Below, piece after piece: positions 9,312 to 18,013 of a DNA stretch of 64,000 bases. Numbering within the stretch: the stretch's first letter is position 1; the number at the start of each line of letters is the position of its first letter. The notes beneath the pieces are model-generated. The model was not told where the DNA came from, did no database searches, and was given only the letters and a program-made list of their open reading frames with translations. The translations under genes and the position numbers were made by a program. This DNA is from JBBIII01 sp037446575. GTDB taxonomy: Bacteria > Bacteroidota > Ignavibacteria > UBA10030. Location of the stretch: positions 62,001 through 126,000 of the forward strand of contig JBBIII010000003.1 in assembly GCA_037446575.1 (NCBI GenBank). The letters run 5' to 3'.

Positions 9312-10043
9312 TTGGCAATCGAGATTACGAAACATCGTATTATTTATAGTCAAGAAATAATTCGTTCATTATTTGATTCTATTTCTAATAAGTACGATTT
9401 GCTAAATAGAATTTTAAGTTTTGGTATTGATGTTTTATGGCGAAAAAGAGCTATAAAATTGATAGTTCAATTACAGCCAAAACAAATACTTGATGTTTGT
9501 ACTGGCACAGGAGATTTTGCTATCGAAGCCGCCAGTATCGATAATGTAAAAATAATAGGTGTAGATATTTCTTTAAACATGTTAAATATCGCAAAACATA
9601 AAATATCAAAGCTCAAATTAGATGACAAAATTACATTTCGTTATGGCGAAGCGGAAAATTTAGATTACCCGTCAAATTCATTTGATATCGTCATGTGCGC
9701 ATTTGGTGTAAGAAATTTTAGCAACCTCCAAAAAGGATTGAGTGAATTCCATAGAATATTGAAAGATAATGGTGTTGCGCTTATACTTGAATTCTCTAAA
9801 ACCAACAACTTTCTAATAAAACACTTATACACTTTTTATTCTAATTATATTATACCATTCGTTGGACGCGTTATTTCTAAGAACAATTTTGCTTATAGAT
9901 ATTTACCAAAAACTGTGTCAGAATTTCCTTGCGGTTATGAATTTAGTTCGATTTTAGAACAATTCGGTTTTAAAAATATAAAAATCTACCCGCAAACATT
10001 TGGTATTGCAACAATTTATACCGCTGAAAAGAGAACAATCTAA
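9312..10043 (+). CDS. menG: Demethylmenaquinone methyltransferase
   Basis: 243 residues, class I SAM-dependent methyltransferase of the UbiE/MenG type. The pattern FDSISNKYDLLNRILSFGID.LWR is diagnostic, followed by the SAM site LDVCTGTGDFA and MCAFGVRNFSN. It makes the final C-methylation in menaquinone synthesis. The only plausible initiator is TTG at 9312; no ATG or GTG lies before the conserved FDSIS motif. mqnD follows after 2 nt, so they are co-transcribed. Confidence 0.93.
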   Translation: MAIEITKHRIIYSQEIIRSLFDSISNKYDLLNRILSFGIDVLWRKRAIKLIVQLQPKQILDVCTGTGDFAIEAASIDNVKIIGVDISLNMLNIAKHKISKLKLDDKITFRYGEAENLDYPSNSFDIVMCAFGVRNFSNLQKGLSEFHRILKDNGVALILEFSKTNNFLIKHLYTFYSNYIIPFVGRVISKNNFAYRYLPKTVSEFPCGYEFSSILEQFGFKNIKIYPQTFGIATIYTAEKRTI

Positions 10044-10045
10044 TA

Positions 10046-10885
10046 ATGAATGGCGAAAAAATAATTAAAATTGGACATAGCCCAGACCCTGACGATGCTT
10101 TTATGTTCTATGGTCTTTCTTCCGGAAAAGTTAAAATCGAAGGAATTAAAATTGAACATATTCTTGAGGATATTCAAACATTAAACATGCTAGCTTTTGA
10201 TGGTAAATTAGATGTAACAGCCGTATCTGCTCATGCTTTTCCTTATATCGCTGATAAATATTGGATTATGGCAACAGGTGCTAGTATGGGCGAAGGATAT
10301 GGGCCTGTTTTAATTTCACGAAAATATTCTCACATAGACGAATTAAAAGGAAAAAGAGTTGCAACGCCCGGAAAATTTACGACCGCCACTTTATTATTCA
10401 AGATATTCTCTGGGAATATTGAAAATGTCGATGTTTCTTTTGATGAAATAATGCCACGAATCGAAAGCGGAGAATTTGATGCCGGTGTAATTATTCATGA
10501 AGGTCAAATAACATACACGAATCAAGGATTTAAAAAAATAATAGATTATGGAGAGTTGTGGGGAGCAAAATTTAATAACCTACCTATTCCTCTCGGATTA
10601 GACGTCGTTAAGAAAGACTTGGGAGAAGAATTAGCTCACATGTTATCAATCGGTTTAAAACAGAGCATAATTTTTGGCTATACAAACCAAGACGAAGCTA
10701 TACAGTACGCTTTGAAATATGGCCGCGGCATAGAAAAATGTTTGGGAGAGCAATTTGTGAAAATGTATGTTAACGATTTAACAATTGATATGGGCATAAG
10801 AGGAAGAACAGCTCTTGATAAATTGTTTGAATTAGCAAATGAACTTAACTTGATTTCTTCTATTCCTGAAATAAAATTATTTTAA
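10046..10885 (+). CDS. mqnD: 1,4-dihydroxy-6-naphthoate synthase
   Basis: 279 residues, of the MqnA/MqnD fold related to periplasmic binding proteins. The N-terminal IGHSPDPDDAFMFYGL, then DIQTLNMLAF, TAVSAHAFPYI, GEGYGPVL and the HEGQITY segment identify MqnD. It converts cyclic dehypoxanthinylfutalosine to 1,4-dihydroxy-6-naphthoate. It sits 2 nt from menG and 2 nt from the following amidohydrolase gene, forming a plus-strand trio that converges on the minus-strand menaquinone operon. Confidence 0.94.
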   Translation: MNGEKIIKIGHSPDPDDAFMFYGLSSGKVKIEGIKIEHILEDIQTLNMLAFDGKLDVTAVSAHAFPYIADKYWIMATGASMGEGYGPVLISRKYSHIDELKGKRVATPGKFTTATLLFKIFSGNIENVDVSFDEIMPRIESGEFDAGVIIHEGQITYTNQGFKKIIDYGELWGAKFNNLPIPLGLDVVKKDLGEELAHMLSIGLKQSIIFGYTNQDEAIQYALKYGRGIEKCLGEQFVKMYVNDLTIDMGIRGRTALDKLFELANELNLISSIPEIKLF

Positions 10886-10887
10886 AG

Positions 10888-11808
10888 ATGATCGGCTTAT
10901 ATAAAATATTTGATTCGCACGTTCACTTCTATACTAACACATATTTTAAGTTTTTAATAAAGCAAAAACAAAACAGAGCTGATATCAACACTGAATTACG
11001 AAATCTTGCCGCTAAAGGACACATCGAAATACCTGGCGAAGACCCTGTCCAACTTGCAAAGCGTTGGGTTGAAATAATTGACAAATGGAAGATTGAACGT
11101 TTAATGTTATTCGGAAGTATGCCTGGCGATGAAGATTCGGTTGTGAAAGCTATTCAAGCATTTCCTACACGATTTACAGGAATGTTCACAGTCGATCCCA
11201 ACTCAAGTGTATTAATGGAAAATGCAAACAAACGACTTAAAGAGGATAAACTTAAAGGAGTCTTAATCTACCCGTCTTTGTATCACATTAATGTAAATGA
11301 TGAATGGCTATATCCTTTGTACAATCTAATTCAAGAATGCAATGGTTTGGTATTTGTACATTTTGGAAAATTGATAATAAGAGCACGGGATTACGCAAGC
11401 ATACCCACAATAATTAACGATGAATTTTCAAACCCAAAAGAATTAATACCTGTTGCAAAAAAATTTACAGGCATAAAATTTATTATACCAAATTTGGGAG
11501 CGGGAAAATTTGCCGAGACGTTGGAGGTCGGTAAGGAGTGTCATAACGTATATGTCGATACCGCCGGCTCAAATTCTTGGATTCAAGAACATTCCGAAAA
11601 GCCAGATATGCGACGTGTTTTTCAAAAATTCCTAGAAGTCTATACAGCTAACAGAATTTTATTTGGATCAGATTCGGGTATGTTACCGAGAGGATATAGA
11701 TATGATATTGTCGATAACCAACTTAAGCTGGTTCAAGAAATGCGCATTCCTATTTCAGACATAAAAAAGATTTTTTATGAAAACTTGGCTGGTTTGGTAG
11801 ATAATTAG
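10888..11808 (+). CDS. Amidohydrolase-superfamily TIM-barrel protein, function unknown
   Basis: 306 residues of the amidohydrolase-2 (decarboxylase/hydrolase) type. Metal ligands fit H11 and H13 in FDSHVHFY, a His in VFVHFGK, and the Asp in ILFGSDSG. There is no signal peptide and no adenosine-deaminase motif. Known relatives include ACMSD-like decarboxylases and lactonases. Being the third gene of menG-mqnD, with two-base gaps, suggests a link to menaquinone metabolism, but that is inference from position. Its TAG stop shares two bases with the TAA stop of the convergent mqnC. Confidence 0.75.
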   Translation: MIGLYKIFDSHVHFYTNTYFKFLIKQKQNRADINTELRNLAAKGHIEIPGEDPVQLAKRWVEIIDKWKIERLMLFGSMPGDEDSVVKAIQAFPTRFTGMFTVDPNSSVLMENANKRLKEDKLKGVLIYPSLYHINVNDEWLYPLYNLIQECNGLVFVHFGKLIIRARDYASIPTIINDEFSNPKELIPVAKKFTGIKFIIPNLGAGKFAETLEVGKECHNVYVDTAGSNSWIQEHSEKPDMRRVFQKFLEVYTANRILFGSDSGMLPRGYRYDIVDNQLKLVQEMRIPISDIKKIFYENLAGLVDN

Positions 11809-12899
11809 GCGGCATCAGCTGTTTTATCTACTTTCAATATCCTATAGAGTGTTGTTCGTTGTGCTGGTATAAAACCTGCTTCATTTATTAAGTTTTTACA
11901 TTCCTCGATATTTGCGACGTTCACATAGTTTGCAGCAGCGTGCACGTTTTCTTCTAACAGTGTTCCTCCAAAATCGTCTGCACCGAAGTGCAATGCAATT
12001 TGACCTATCTTCTTTCCTTCGGAAAACCACGAAGCTTGTATATGCTGGAAATTATCCAAATAGATTCGTGAAAAAGATATTATTTGCAAATATCGAGTTG
12101 GCGTTGCATAATTGTAAAAAATTTTTTCAAGCGGTGTATTTCCTGGTTTAAATGACCAAGGTATAAATGCAGTAAATCCATTTGTGTCGTCTTGTAATTG
12201 CCTTATAGCTTCTAAATGTTCAACAATATCTTCATCATTCTCTATGTGACCATACATCATAGTTGCAGTCGATTTATAGCCGATTTTATGTGCAATTCTC
12301 ATAATATTTAACCAATCGGCAGAGGTTCCTTTTTTCCTGCTGATTTTCTTCTTTACTCGATCCGACAATATTTCAGCGCCACCTCCAGGTAATGAACGCA
12401 AACCTTTATCCCATAACTTCTGCAAAACTTCCTCGATACTTAAGTTGGCAACTTGTGCCATAACATTAATTTCAGGTGTAGAAAAATAATGAGCATATAT
12501 ATTTGGAACTTCTTTTATCGTTCTCTCAACAATTTCTAGATAATACTCAAATGGGATGTTCGGATCAACGCCGCCTTGAAGTAATGCTGTAGTTGCGCCT
12601 TGATTAATAGCGTCTTTCAATTTTTTTATTATTTCATCAACAGTTAATCTGTATGCTCCAGCTTCGCCAAGATGTTTATGGAAAGCGCAAAATTTGCAAT
12701 CAACATTACAAATATTTGAGTAATTTGGATTCGTATCAATAATATAGGTTACCCACGGTTCTGGATTTTTTTTAAACCGTATTTCATTTGCTAACGCTCC
12801 TAAATCTAAAAGTTCAGCGTTACGAAATATAAATAGTCCTTCCTCTTTTGTAAGCCGTTCATTTCTTCTAATTTTTTTATTTATATTCTCCAAAGTCAT
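11805..12899 (-). CDS. mqnC: Cyclic dehypoxanthinylfutalosine synthase (radical SAM)
   Basis: 364 residues. The radical-SAM triad C64, C68, C71 lies in CNVDCKFCAFHKHLGEAGAY, with LLQGGVDPNIPFEYY and LPGGGAEILSDRV as in MqnC. It cyclises dehypoxanthinylfutalosine, the step just before MqnD. It is the last gene of the minus-strand menaquinone run and starts 2 nt after the TIR-like gene's stop, so it is probably coupled to it. It pairs with the MqnE domain encoded two genes upstream; the two enzymes share the IPGGGAE motif but differ around the cluster. Confidence 0.95.
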   Translation of the reverse strand: MTLENINKKIRRNERLTKEEGLFIFRNAELLDLGALANEIRFKKNPEPWVTYIIDTNPNYSNICNVDCKFCAFHKHLGEAGAYRLTVDEIIKKLKDAINQGATTALLQGGVDPNIPFEYYLEIVERTIKEVPNIYAHYFSTPEINVMAQVANLSIEEVLQKLWDKGLRSLPGGGAEILSDRVKKKISRKKGTSADWLNIMRIAHKIGYKSTATMMYGHIENDEDIVEHLEAIRQLQDDTNGFTAFIPWSFKPGNTPLEKIFYNYATPTRYLQIISFSRIYLDNFQHIQASWFSEGKKIGQIALHFGADDFGGTLLEENVHAAANYVNVANIEECKNLINEAGFIPAQRTTLYRILKVDKTADAA

Positions 12900-12901
12900 A
12901 T

Positions 12902-13753
12902 CTATAAACTAATTTGATATCCTATAGCTTTTAATTCTTTTATTATTCCAAGACTTGCCTCTTCTAATTTTACCACGATTGATTTTACCAAAACACTCGG
13001 AACATTTTTGGGAAAATTTACATCAGACATATGCAAAACACATACACGATTATTTCCGAGTTTGCCGACAAAATGTCCGATCTCGAACATAGCATATGTC
13101 AGATCATCAGAACTTATAATAAAAAATGCATATTTAATATTTTCATCCATTTTTAAAGCGTCTATTTGGAGCATTTGACCGTGTTGGCGTTCTATTCCAA
13201 CTTCGACCAATCCTATTTCGTTCAAAAATTGTGATAATTGCGCACGTAGTGGATCATCATTCTCACCTATTACATAGACCTTGTTGCTTTGCTGACTTGG
13301 TGTCGAGATTTGAGCTTGCTGAACTTGTGCTGTTACATTCGGTGCAGTTTGTGATTGCGCAGGCTTAGGTGGGGGCTTAAGTATTCTGGCGCCACTTGAT
13401 TCTTGTATTGTAACATTATTAGCTGTAGGAGTAACAGTTGCAGAAATATGAGAAGTAACTGCAAGCTCGGGTGATGATTTTAATTTCTCGTAAAGCTCTT
13501 TTATGCAATTAAGAATCAATTGTGCAGACGACTGAAAGAAAAATCCTCCATTTGAATCGCCTAACACCTTTTGCTTATAGGGAAATCCGAGTGGTCCTGT
13601 TAATTCCAATAGCTCTAAACACGATTTTCGCCATTCGAGATATTTATTTTGCAACCGCGCATTATAACCTGAAAAATCAAAACCGCCAAGCGGAACCAAT
13701 TGTAACCCAATCGCAATCAATTCTTCATATCTTTTTATTATCTGCTCTGACAT
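12902..13753 (-). CDS. TIR-like nucleotide-binding domain protein inside the menaquinone operon
   Basis: 283 residues. Residues 1-95 are a helical domain I do not recognise. Residues 100-156 are a Pro/Gln/Ala/Thr-rich linker. Residues 158-283 resemble the CAP12/Pycsar-type TIR domain (PF10137 as I recall): KVYVIGENDD, QFLNEIGL, FFIISSDD, and MFEIGHFVGKLGNNRVCVL. The Glu of FEIG (E224) sits where that family has its catalytic Glu; the RARQNV-like stretch usually before it is missing. No signal peptide is seen. Such domains often cleave NAD in defence systems, but no sensor or defence gene is adjacent. Activity is unproven and it may have a structural or regulatory role. Confidence 0.6.
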   Translation of the reverse strand: MSEQIIKRYEELIAIGLQLVPLGGFDFSGYNARLQNKYLEWRKSCLELLELTGPLGFPYKQKVLGDSNGGFFFQSSAQLILNCIKELYEKLKSSPELAVTSHISATVTPTANNVTIQESSGARILKPPPKPAQSQTAPNVTAQVQQAQISTPSQQSNKVYVIGENDDPLRAQLSQFLNEIGLVEVGIERQHGQMLQIDALKMDENIKYAFFIISSDDLTYAMFEIGHFVGKLGNNRVCVLHMSDVNFPKNVPSVLVKSIVVKLEEASLGIIKELKAIGYQISL

Positions 13754-13784
13754 ATTGCTTCCTGAAATATTCTCCTTCTCGCAT

Positions 13785-15653
13785 TTAATATTCTTTTATT
13801 CTTTCGATTTCTAAAAGTAATTCATGAAACTCGTTAATTGCCTGTCTTTCTCTAATTCCAAGTCTATAAGTGAAAGCAGATAAATACTCTTGAATTTCCT
13901 CTTCGCTGAGTTTAATTTTTTTTCCCTGTACATGTCCGATAGACTTAAAATCATTTTCCGCCTTTACAAGCGATTGATTTATGATTGAATGCAACTCTTC
14001 TTTCATATTTGAAGGCATCGATTTCTTAAAAGCCCAAACAGCAAACACAAAAGGTAGTTTTTTCCACTCATACCATTCTGTAGCAAGATCATAGATAATT
14101 TCGAAACCTGCTAATCCATATTTTCTTGCACGTAAAGCTTCATCGCCGATAAGTAAAACTGCATCATATTCATAATAATTATTTACACAAGATTGCAAAT
14201 GTTTAAATTCAGCATTCACGTTATACTTTTTTTCCAATATAACCTTTAATAGCTTAACTGAGGTTGCTGTATCGTCAACAATGCCGATAGTTTTTCCTGC
14301 TAATTCGTTCCATCCATAATTCGAAAACAATAATACACTTTTTACTTGATCGCGAGTTGCAATGCAATATTCCAGTGATTCAAGTGTATCCTTTTGATTT
14401 AAAAAATCAACTAACGAAAATAATCCCGCATCTAATTTTCCATTCGCCGATAGGACACCCATTCTTCGCGGAGTAATTGGCAGTATCTTAAAACTTCTTC
14501 TTTCAATGTTTTCGTAAAATGGCACAGAATTCAAATATGGTATTTTTCCAATAACATTCTTCGAATAAATATTAATTGGATTGTAATATATATCTCGTTC
14601 TACAGGGATTTTTCCTGCATCGCGAATTATTTTTATCAGGTTGTCTTTCGTTATTGCAGAGGGCGTTATAGCTCCAGCATCATGTGCAATACGTTCTCCG
14701 CCAACTGTTCCATCCATGTCATCGGCACCATAATTTAACGCAACCGCGGCAACCTCTTCTGTAAGCATTACCCAGTATGCTTTTATATGCGGAAAATTAT
14801 CGAGCATTAAGCGCGATACAGCAATCATTTTTAAATCGTCAATAGCAGACGTAAATTTATTTCTTGGCTTAATGCCTGTATCGCCAGGTTGAAAAGCCAA
14901 AGGAATAAATGACAAAAATCCATTCGTCTCATCCTGCAATTCACGCAATTTTATTAAATGTAAAATTCTCTCGTCAATTGTTTCAATATGTCCATAAAGA
15001 ATGGAAGCGTTTGAGGCGATCCCTAATTTATGTGCAGTTTTATGTATATTTATCCATTCGTCAGCGTTAATTTTTTGATGAAATAATTCTTTTCTAACTC
15101 TTTCAGAAAACACTTCTGCCCCGCCACCGGGTATAGTTCGCATGCCAGACGCTTTCAACTGCACTAATACATCTTCTATTGATAATTTGAATTTTTTATG
15201 AAAGTAATCAATCTCGACAGCTGTAAATGCTTTAATATCGAGATTGGGAAAATGTCTATAAATTTCACGTAAAGTGTTTAAATAATAATTCCATTCCCAT
15301 TTAGGATGCAGGCCGCCTGTTAAATGAACCTCATGAATTTCATTCGTCAATTTACCCAATATCTCTGTAAGAGACATTTCATACGCTTTACTATTACCTT
15401 GTTTAACTGCAAAGTTGCAGAATTTACAAGATAATACACAAATATTAGTTGGTTCAATTTTTTGATTCAGCACAAAATAGACTGCGTCTCCGCTATAGTT
15501 CTTTTGAACAAAATGCGCCATCTTTCCAAGCGAAATTATATCGTTCGTTTGAAAAAGTATCTTGCCCTCTTCAAACGTTAATCTGATGCCGCGTTGTACT
15601 TTTTCCCAAATCGGTTGAAGACGTAAGTCTCTAAAATTAATTTCATTATTCAA
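13785..15653 (-). CDS. mqnE-mqnA: Fused aminofutalosine synthase (MqnE) and chorismate dehydratase (MqnA)
   Basis: 622 residues in one uninterrupted frame. Residues 1-360 are MqnE: radical-SAM C72, C76, C79 (CVLSCKFCNF), EVHLTGGLHP, TIPGGGAEVFSERVR. Residues 367-622 are MqnA: GKIPYLNSVPFYENI, DAGLFSLVDFL, VKSVLLFSN, GDEALRARKYG, and LATEWYEWKKLPFVFAVWAF. MqnA dehydrates chorismate to 3-enolpyruvylbenzoate and MqnE joins that product to SAM-derived adenosine, so consecutive steps sit on one chain in reverse order. There is no Met near the junction to allow a separate MqnA start. It lies 11 nt after ubiD. Confidence 0.93.
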   Translation of the reverse strand: MNNEINFRDLRLQPIWEKVQRGIRLTFEEGKILFQTNDIISLGKMAHFVQKNYSGDAVYFVLNQKIEPTNICVLSCKFCNFAVKQGNSKAYEMSLTEILGKLTNEIHEVHLTGGLHPKWEWNYYLNTLREIYRHFPNLDIKAFTAVEIDYFHKKFKLSIEDVLVQLKASGMRTIPGGGAEVFSERVRKELFHQKINADEWINIHKTAHKLGIASNASILYGHIETIDERILHLIKLRELQDETNGFLSFIPLAFQPGDTGIKPRNKFTSAIDDLKMIAVSRLMLDNFPHIKAYWVMLTEEVAAVALNYGADDMDGTVGGERIAHDAGAITPSAITKDNLIKIIRDAGKIPVERDIYYNPINIYSKNVIGKIPYLNSVPFYENIERRSFKILPITPRRMGVLSANGKLDAGLFSLVDFLNQKDTLESLEYCIATRDQVKSVLLFSNYGWNELAGKTIGIVDDTATSVKLLKVILEKKYNVNAEFKHLQSCVNNYYEYDAVLLIGDEALRARKYGLAGFEIIYDLATEWYEWKKLPFVFAVWAFKKSMPSNMKEELHSIINQSLVKAENDFKSIGHVQGKKIKLSEEEIQEYLSAFTYRLGIRERQAINEFHELLLEIERIKEY

Positions 15654-15664
15654 TTATTAAATCC

Positions 15665-17455
15665 TTATTTCCAATAACTATCCCAGCGTTCATCTACAAG
15701 TGTAACAACTTTTTGATCCATCTTTAGCGCTTCTGGATATCCTTTTTTCCATGTTGCGTCTATTCCCATTATTCCTTCATAAATTGGTGAAATACCTATA
15801 AGTTTTTGATTACTAAAAATTACATCTCTTTCACAATCAAACCTAGTAAAGATACCCCAAATGTAGCTTTCTTGTTTGCTAATTTCAACGTCTTTGCTTA
15901 CAGCCGCAATAATCTTTATTTGCTTTAACTCTTTTCGGGTTACAAGATTTTCGATTACCGCTCTGCCATTACTTGCAACTTTTACGATAAGAAATGAATT
16001 CATAATTAAACGACTATCAATAATTCTTTTATCGCTATTTGTAATTCTTTTTATTTTTTCAATTAGTATTTTTTTTGTTTGTCCTTCAACACATATTTTT
16101 TGATTGATTGAGTGTTTTTGTTTTCTCGTTGCATCTAAAATCATTTTGCTGCCTAATTCCATTTTGTAGCTTGTGAAATCAAGCGTATCTAATGGAACTT
16201 TGGGAATCAAAACAAAATCAAAATGCGGATCAAAGTGATCTTCTATCTCACAAACTACTTCCATCCAATTTTTCGGATTGATGTTATGTGAAACAAGAAT
16301 AATACATTTTGTTAGAGAAAGTTGTCCTGTGCCAAGCATACCGAACGCCGCCTTCATTGCTTCTTTTTGATAACGTTCTTCAACAGAAACTACCAATAAA
16401 TTATGAAAGCCGGCTTCGAAATAAGCCCATGTATCTTTTATTTCTTTATGAATTATCTTTACTAAGGGACCTAATATTTGCTGGGATGCATCGCCGAGAA
16501 ATTTATCTTCCATAGGCGGAATGCCAACTACTGTAGAAGGATAAATCGGGTTTTTGCGATGCGTGATTGCCGATAATTGAAATATAGGGAATGGAGCTGA
16601 GTTTGAGTAATGTCCAAAATGATCACCAAATGGTCCTTCTATACGTCGTTCGTTTAATTTTACTTTGCCTTCAAGTATAAATTCTGCATTCGCCGGAACA
16701 TGTAGATCGATAGTCCTGCCTTTTATCATCTGTATTGACTCTCCTCTCAAAAAAGAGGCAAAAATTACTTCATCGAATCCTTCCGGTAACGCCGAAATTG
16801 ATGCTATTAATAAAAATGGATCAGTTCCTAATGCTACGGCAGTTTCAAATTTTTTATTTAGTTTTTCTGCTTGATAAAAATGAAAACCTCCCCCTTTTTG
16901 TATTTGCCAATGCATTCCCGTCGTGATATCATCATATACTTGTAATCTGTATAAACCTATGTTTCTTGTTCCATCAAGTGGATGTTGAGTAATTACCTGC
17001 CCTTGTGTAATAAAACGACCAGCATCTTTAGGCCAACATATTTGTATTGGCAATTCACTAAGTTTTGGTTCTTTAATAATTTCTTGAGATAACCCTTTTC
17101 TAACAAGTTTATATCGAGAGCTTAGAATTCTTTTTAGAAAATTTCTTTTTTGCCAAAAAAAAGAAGTTTTTAACGGTATAATATGCTCAAAAAAATTTAT
17201 AAGTTCCTCCCCTATTTGCTGTGGATGCTTGCCTAAAGCATGCTCAATTCTTCTTTCCGAAGCATAAAGATTTATTGCTATCGGATATTTTGAACCTTTT
17301 ACATTCTCGAAGATTAATGCTGGCATATTATTGCGCAAAGCGCGAATAGCAATTTCGGTGATTTCAAGCTTTGGATCGACTTGTACATTTATCCGTTTAA
17401 GCTCGCCTATCGATTCGAGGTAGTTAATGTATTCTCTTAGAGCTGTAAATTTCAT
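15665..17455 (-). CDS. ubiD: UbiD-family decarboxylase for menaquinone synthesis
   Basis: 596 residues. UbiD enzymes use prenylated FMN to decarboxylate aromatic acids; in the futalosine route one removes the carboxyl from the 6-naphthoate ring. Family features include the start LREYINYLESIGELKRI, GMHWQIQKGGGFHFY, ERRIEGPFGDHFGHYS and PIYPSTVVGIPPMEDKFLG. It is longer than Escherichia coli UbiD (about 490), with about 100 extra residues towards the C-terminus. It is followed by the mqnE-A fusion and preceded 6 nt upstream by ubiX, its cofactor maker. The menaquinone assignment rests on context. Confidence 0.92.
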   Translation of the reverse strand: MKFTALREYINYLESIGELKRINVQVDPKLEITEIAIRALRNNMPALIFENVKGSKYPIAINLYASERRIEHALGKHPQQIGEELINFFEHIIPLKTSFFWQKRNFLKRILSSRYKLVRKGLSQEIIKEPKLSELPIQICWPKDAGRFITQGQVITQHPLDGTRNIGLYRLQVYDDITTGMHWQIQKGGGFHFYQAEKLNKKFETAVALGTDPFLLIASISALPEGFDEVIFASFLRGESIQMIKGRTIDLHVPANAEFILEGKVKLNERRIEGPFGDHFGHYSNSAPFPIFQLSAITHRKNPIYPSTVVGIPPMEDKFLGDASQQILGPLVKIIHKEIKDTWAYFEAGFHNLLVVSVEERYQKEAMKAAFGMLGTGQLSLTKCIILVSHNINPKNWMEVVCEIEDHFDPHFDFVLIPKVPLDTLDFTSYKMELGSKMILDATRKQKHSINQKICVEGQTKKILIEKIKRITNSDKRIIDSRLIMNSFLIVKVASNGRAVIENLVTRKELKQIKIIAAVSKDVEISKQESYIWGIFTRFDCERDVIFSNQKLIGISPIYEGIMGIDATWKKGYPEALKMDQKVVTLVDERWDSYWK

Positions 17456-17461
17456 AGCAGA

Positions 17462-18013
17462 TTACTCCAACTCATCTGCGCGCCATCCTCGTATCGCTCC
17501 AATGCCCATTACAGATAGTAATTTTTCTGTAAAAGCATTAATATATTCATCAATTGTTTTTGGCAATTTATACATAGGGGGTGATATGGGCATAATTGTT
17601 ACTCCAAGACTCGAAAGTTTTGCGCATTGTTCCAATGAAATTGTTGAAAGAGGAGTTTCACGAATACATAGTACTAACTTGTAACGTTCTTTTAGCGCTA
17701 CTTGCGCTGTCCGAGTTATTAACGTATCCCCAATTCCTGATGCGATTTTTCCAAGAGTTGATATTGAGCAAGGTAAAATAACAAATGCGTCGAAATGATT
17801 TGTTCCAGATGAAGTTGGCGCTGTTAGATCGTCGTCTGAAAACTGACGTTTAACTAAGGAAGATAGATCTTTTTCCGTTATTCCAAGTTCATCTTTTAGA
17901 ATTACTTTTCCCCATTTACTTACTATTAAAAATTTTTCTGCATTGCAATTTTTAATAAATTCTTTTGCATAAATAGCTCCAGAAGAACCAGTAATTCCAA
18001 CTATAATCTTCAT
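17462..18013 (-). CDS. ubiX: Flavin prenyltransferase
   Basis: 183 residues. UbiX prenylates FMN with DMAP to supply prFMN to UbiD. The N-terminal GITGSSGAIYAKEF, ILPCSISTLGKIASG.GDTLITR, and CIRETPLSTISLEQ are the family motifs. It overlaps the end of the prenyltransferase gene by one base (TAATG) and precedes ubiD by 6 nt, matching the functional pairing. Confidence 0.95.
   Translation of the reverse strand: MKIIVGITGSSGAIYAKEFIKNCNAEKFLIVSKWGKVILKDELGITEKDLSSLVKRQFSDDDLTAPTSSGTNHFDAFVILPCSISTLGKIASGIGDTLITRTAQVALKERYKLVLCIRETPLSTISLEQCAKLSSLGVTIMPISPPMYKLPKTIDEYINAFTEKLLSVMGIGAIRGWRADELE

Noticed and set aside
9163..9318. N-terminal extension of TatD
   Set aside because: No family sequence, and the conserved start motif lies right at 9162.
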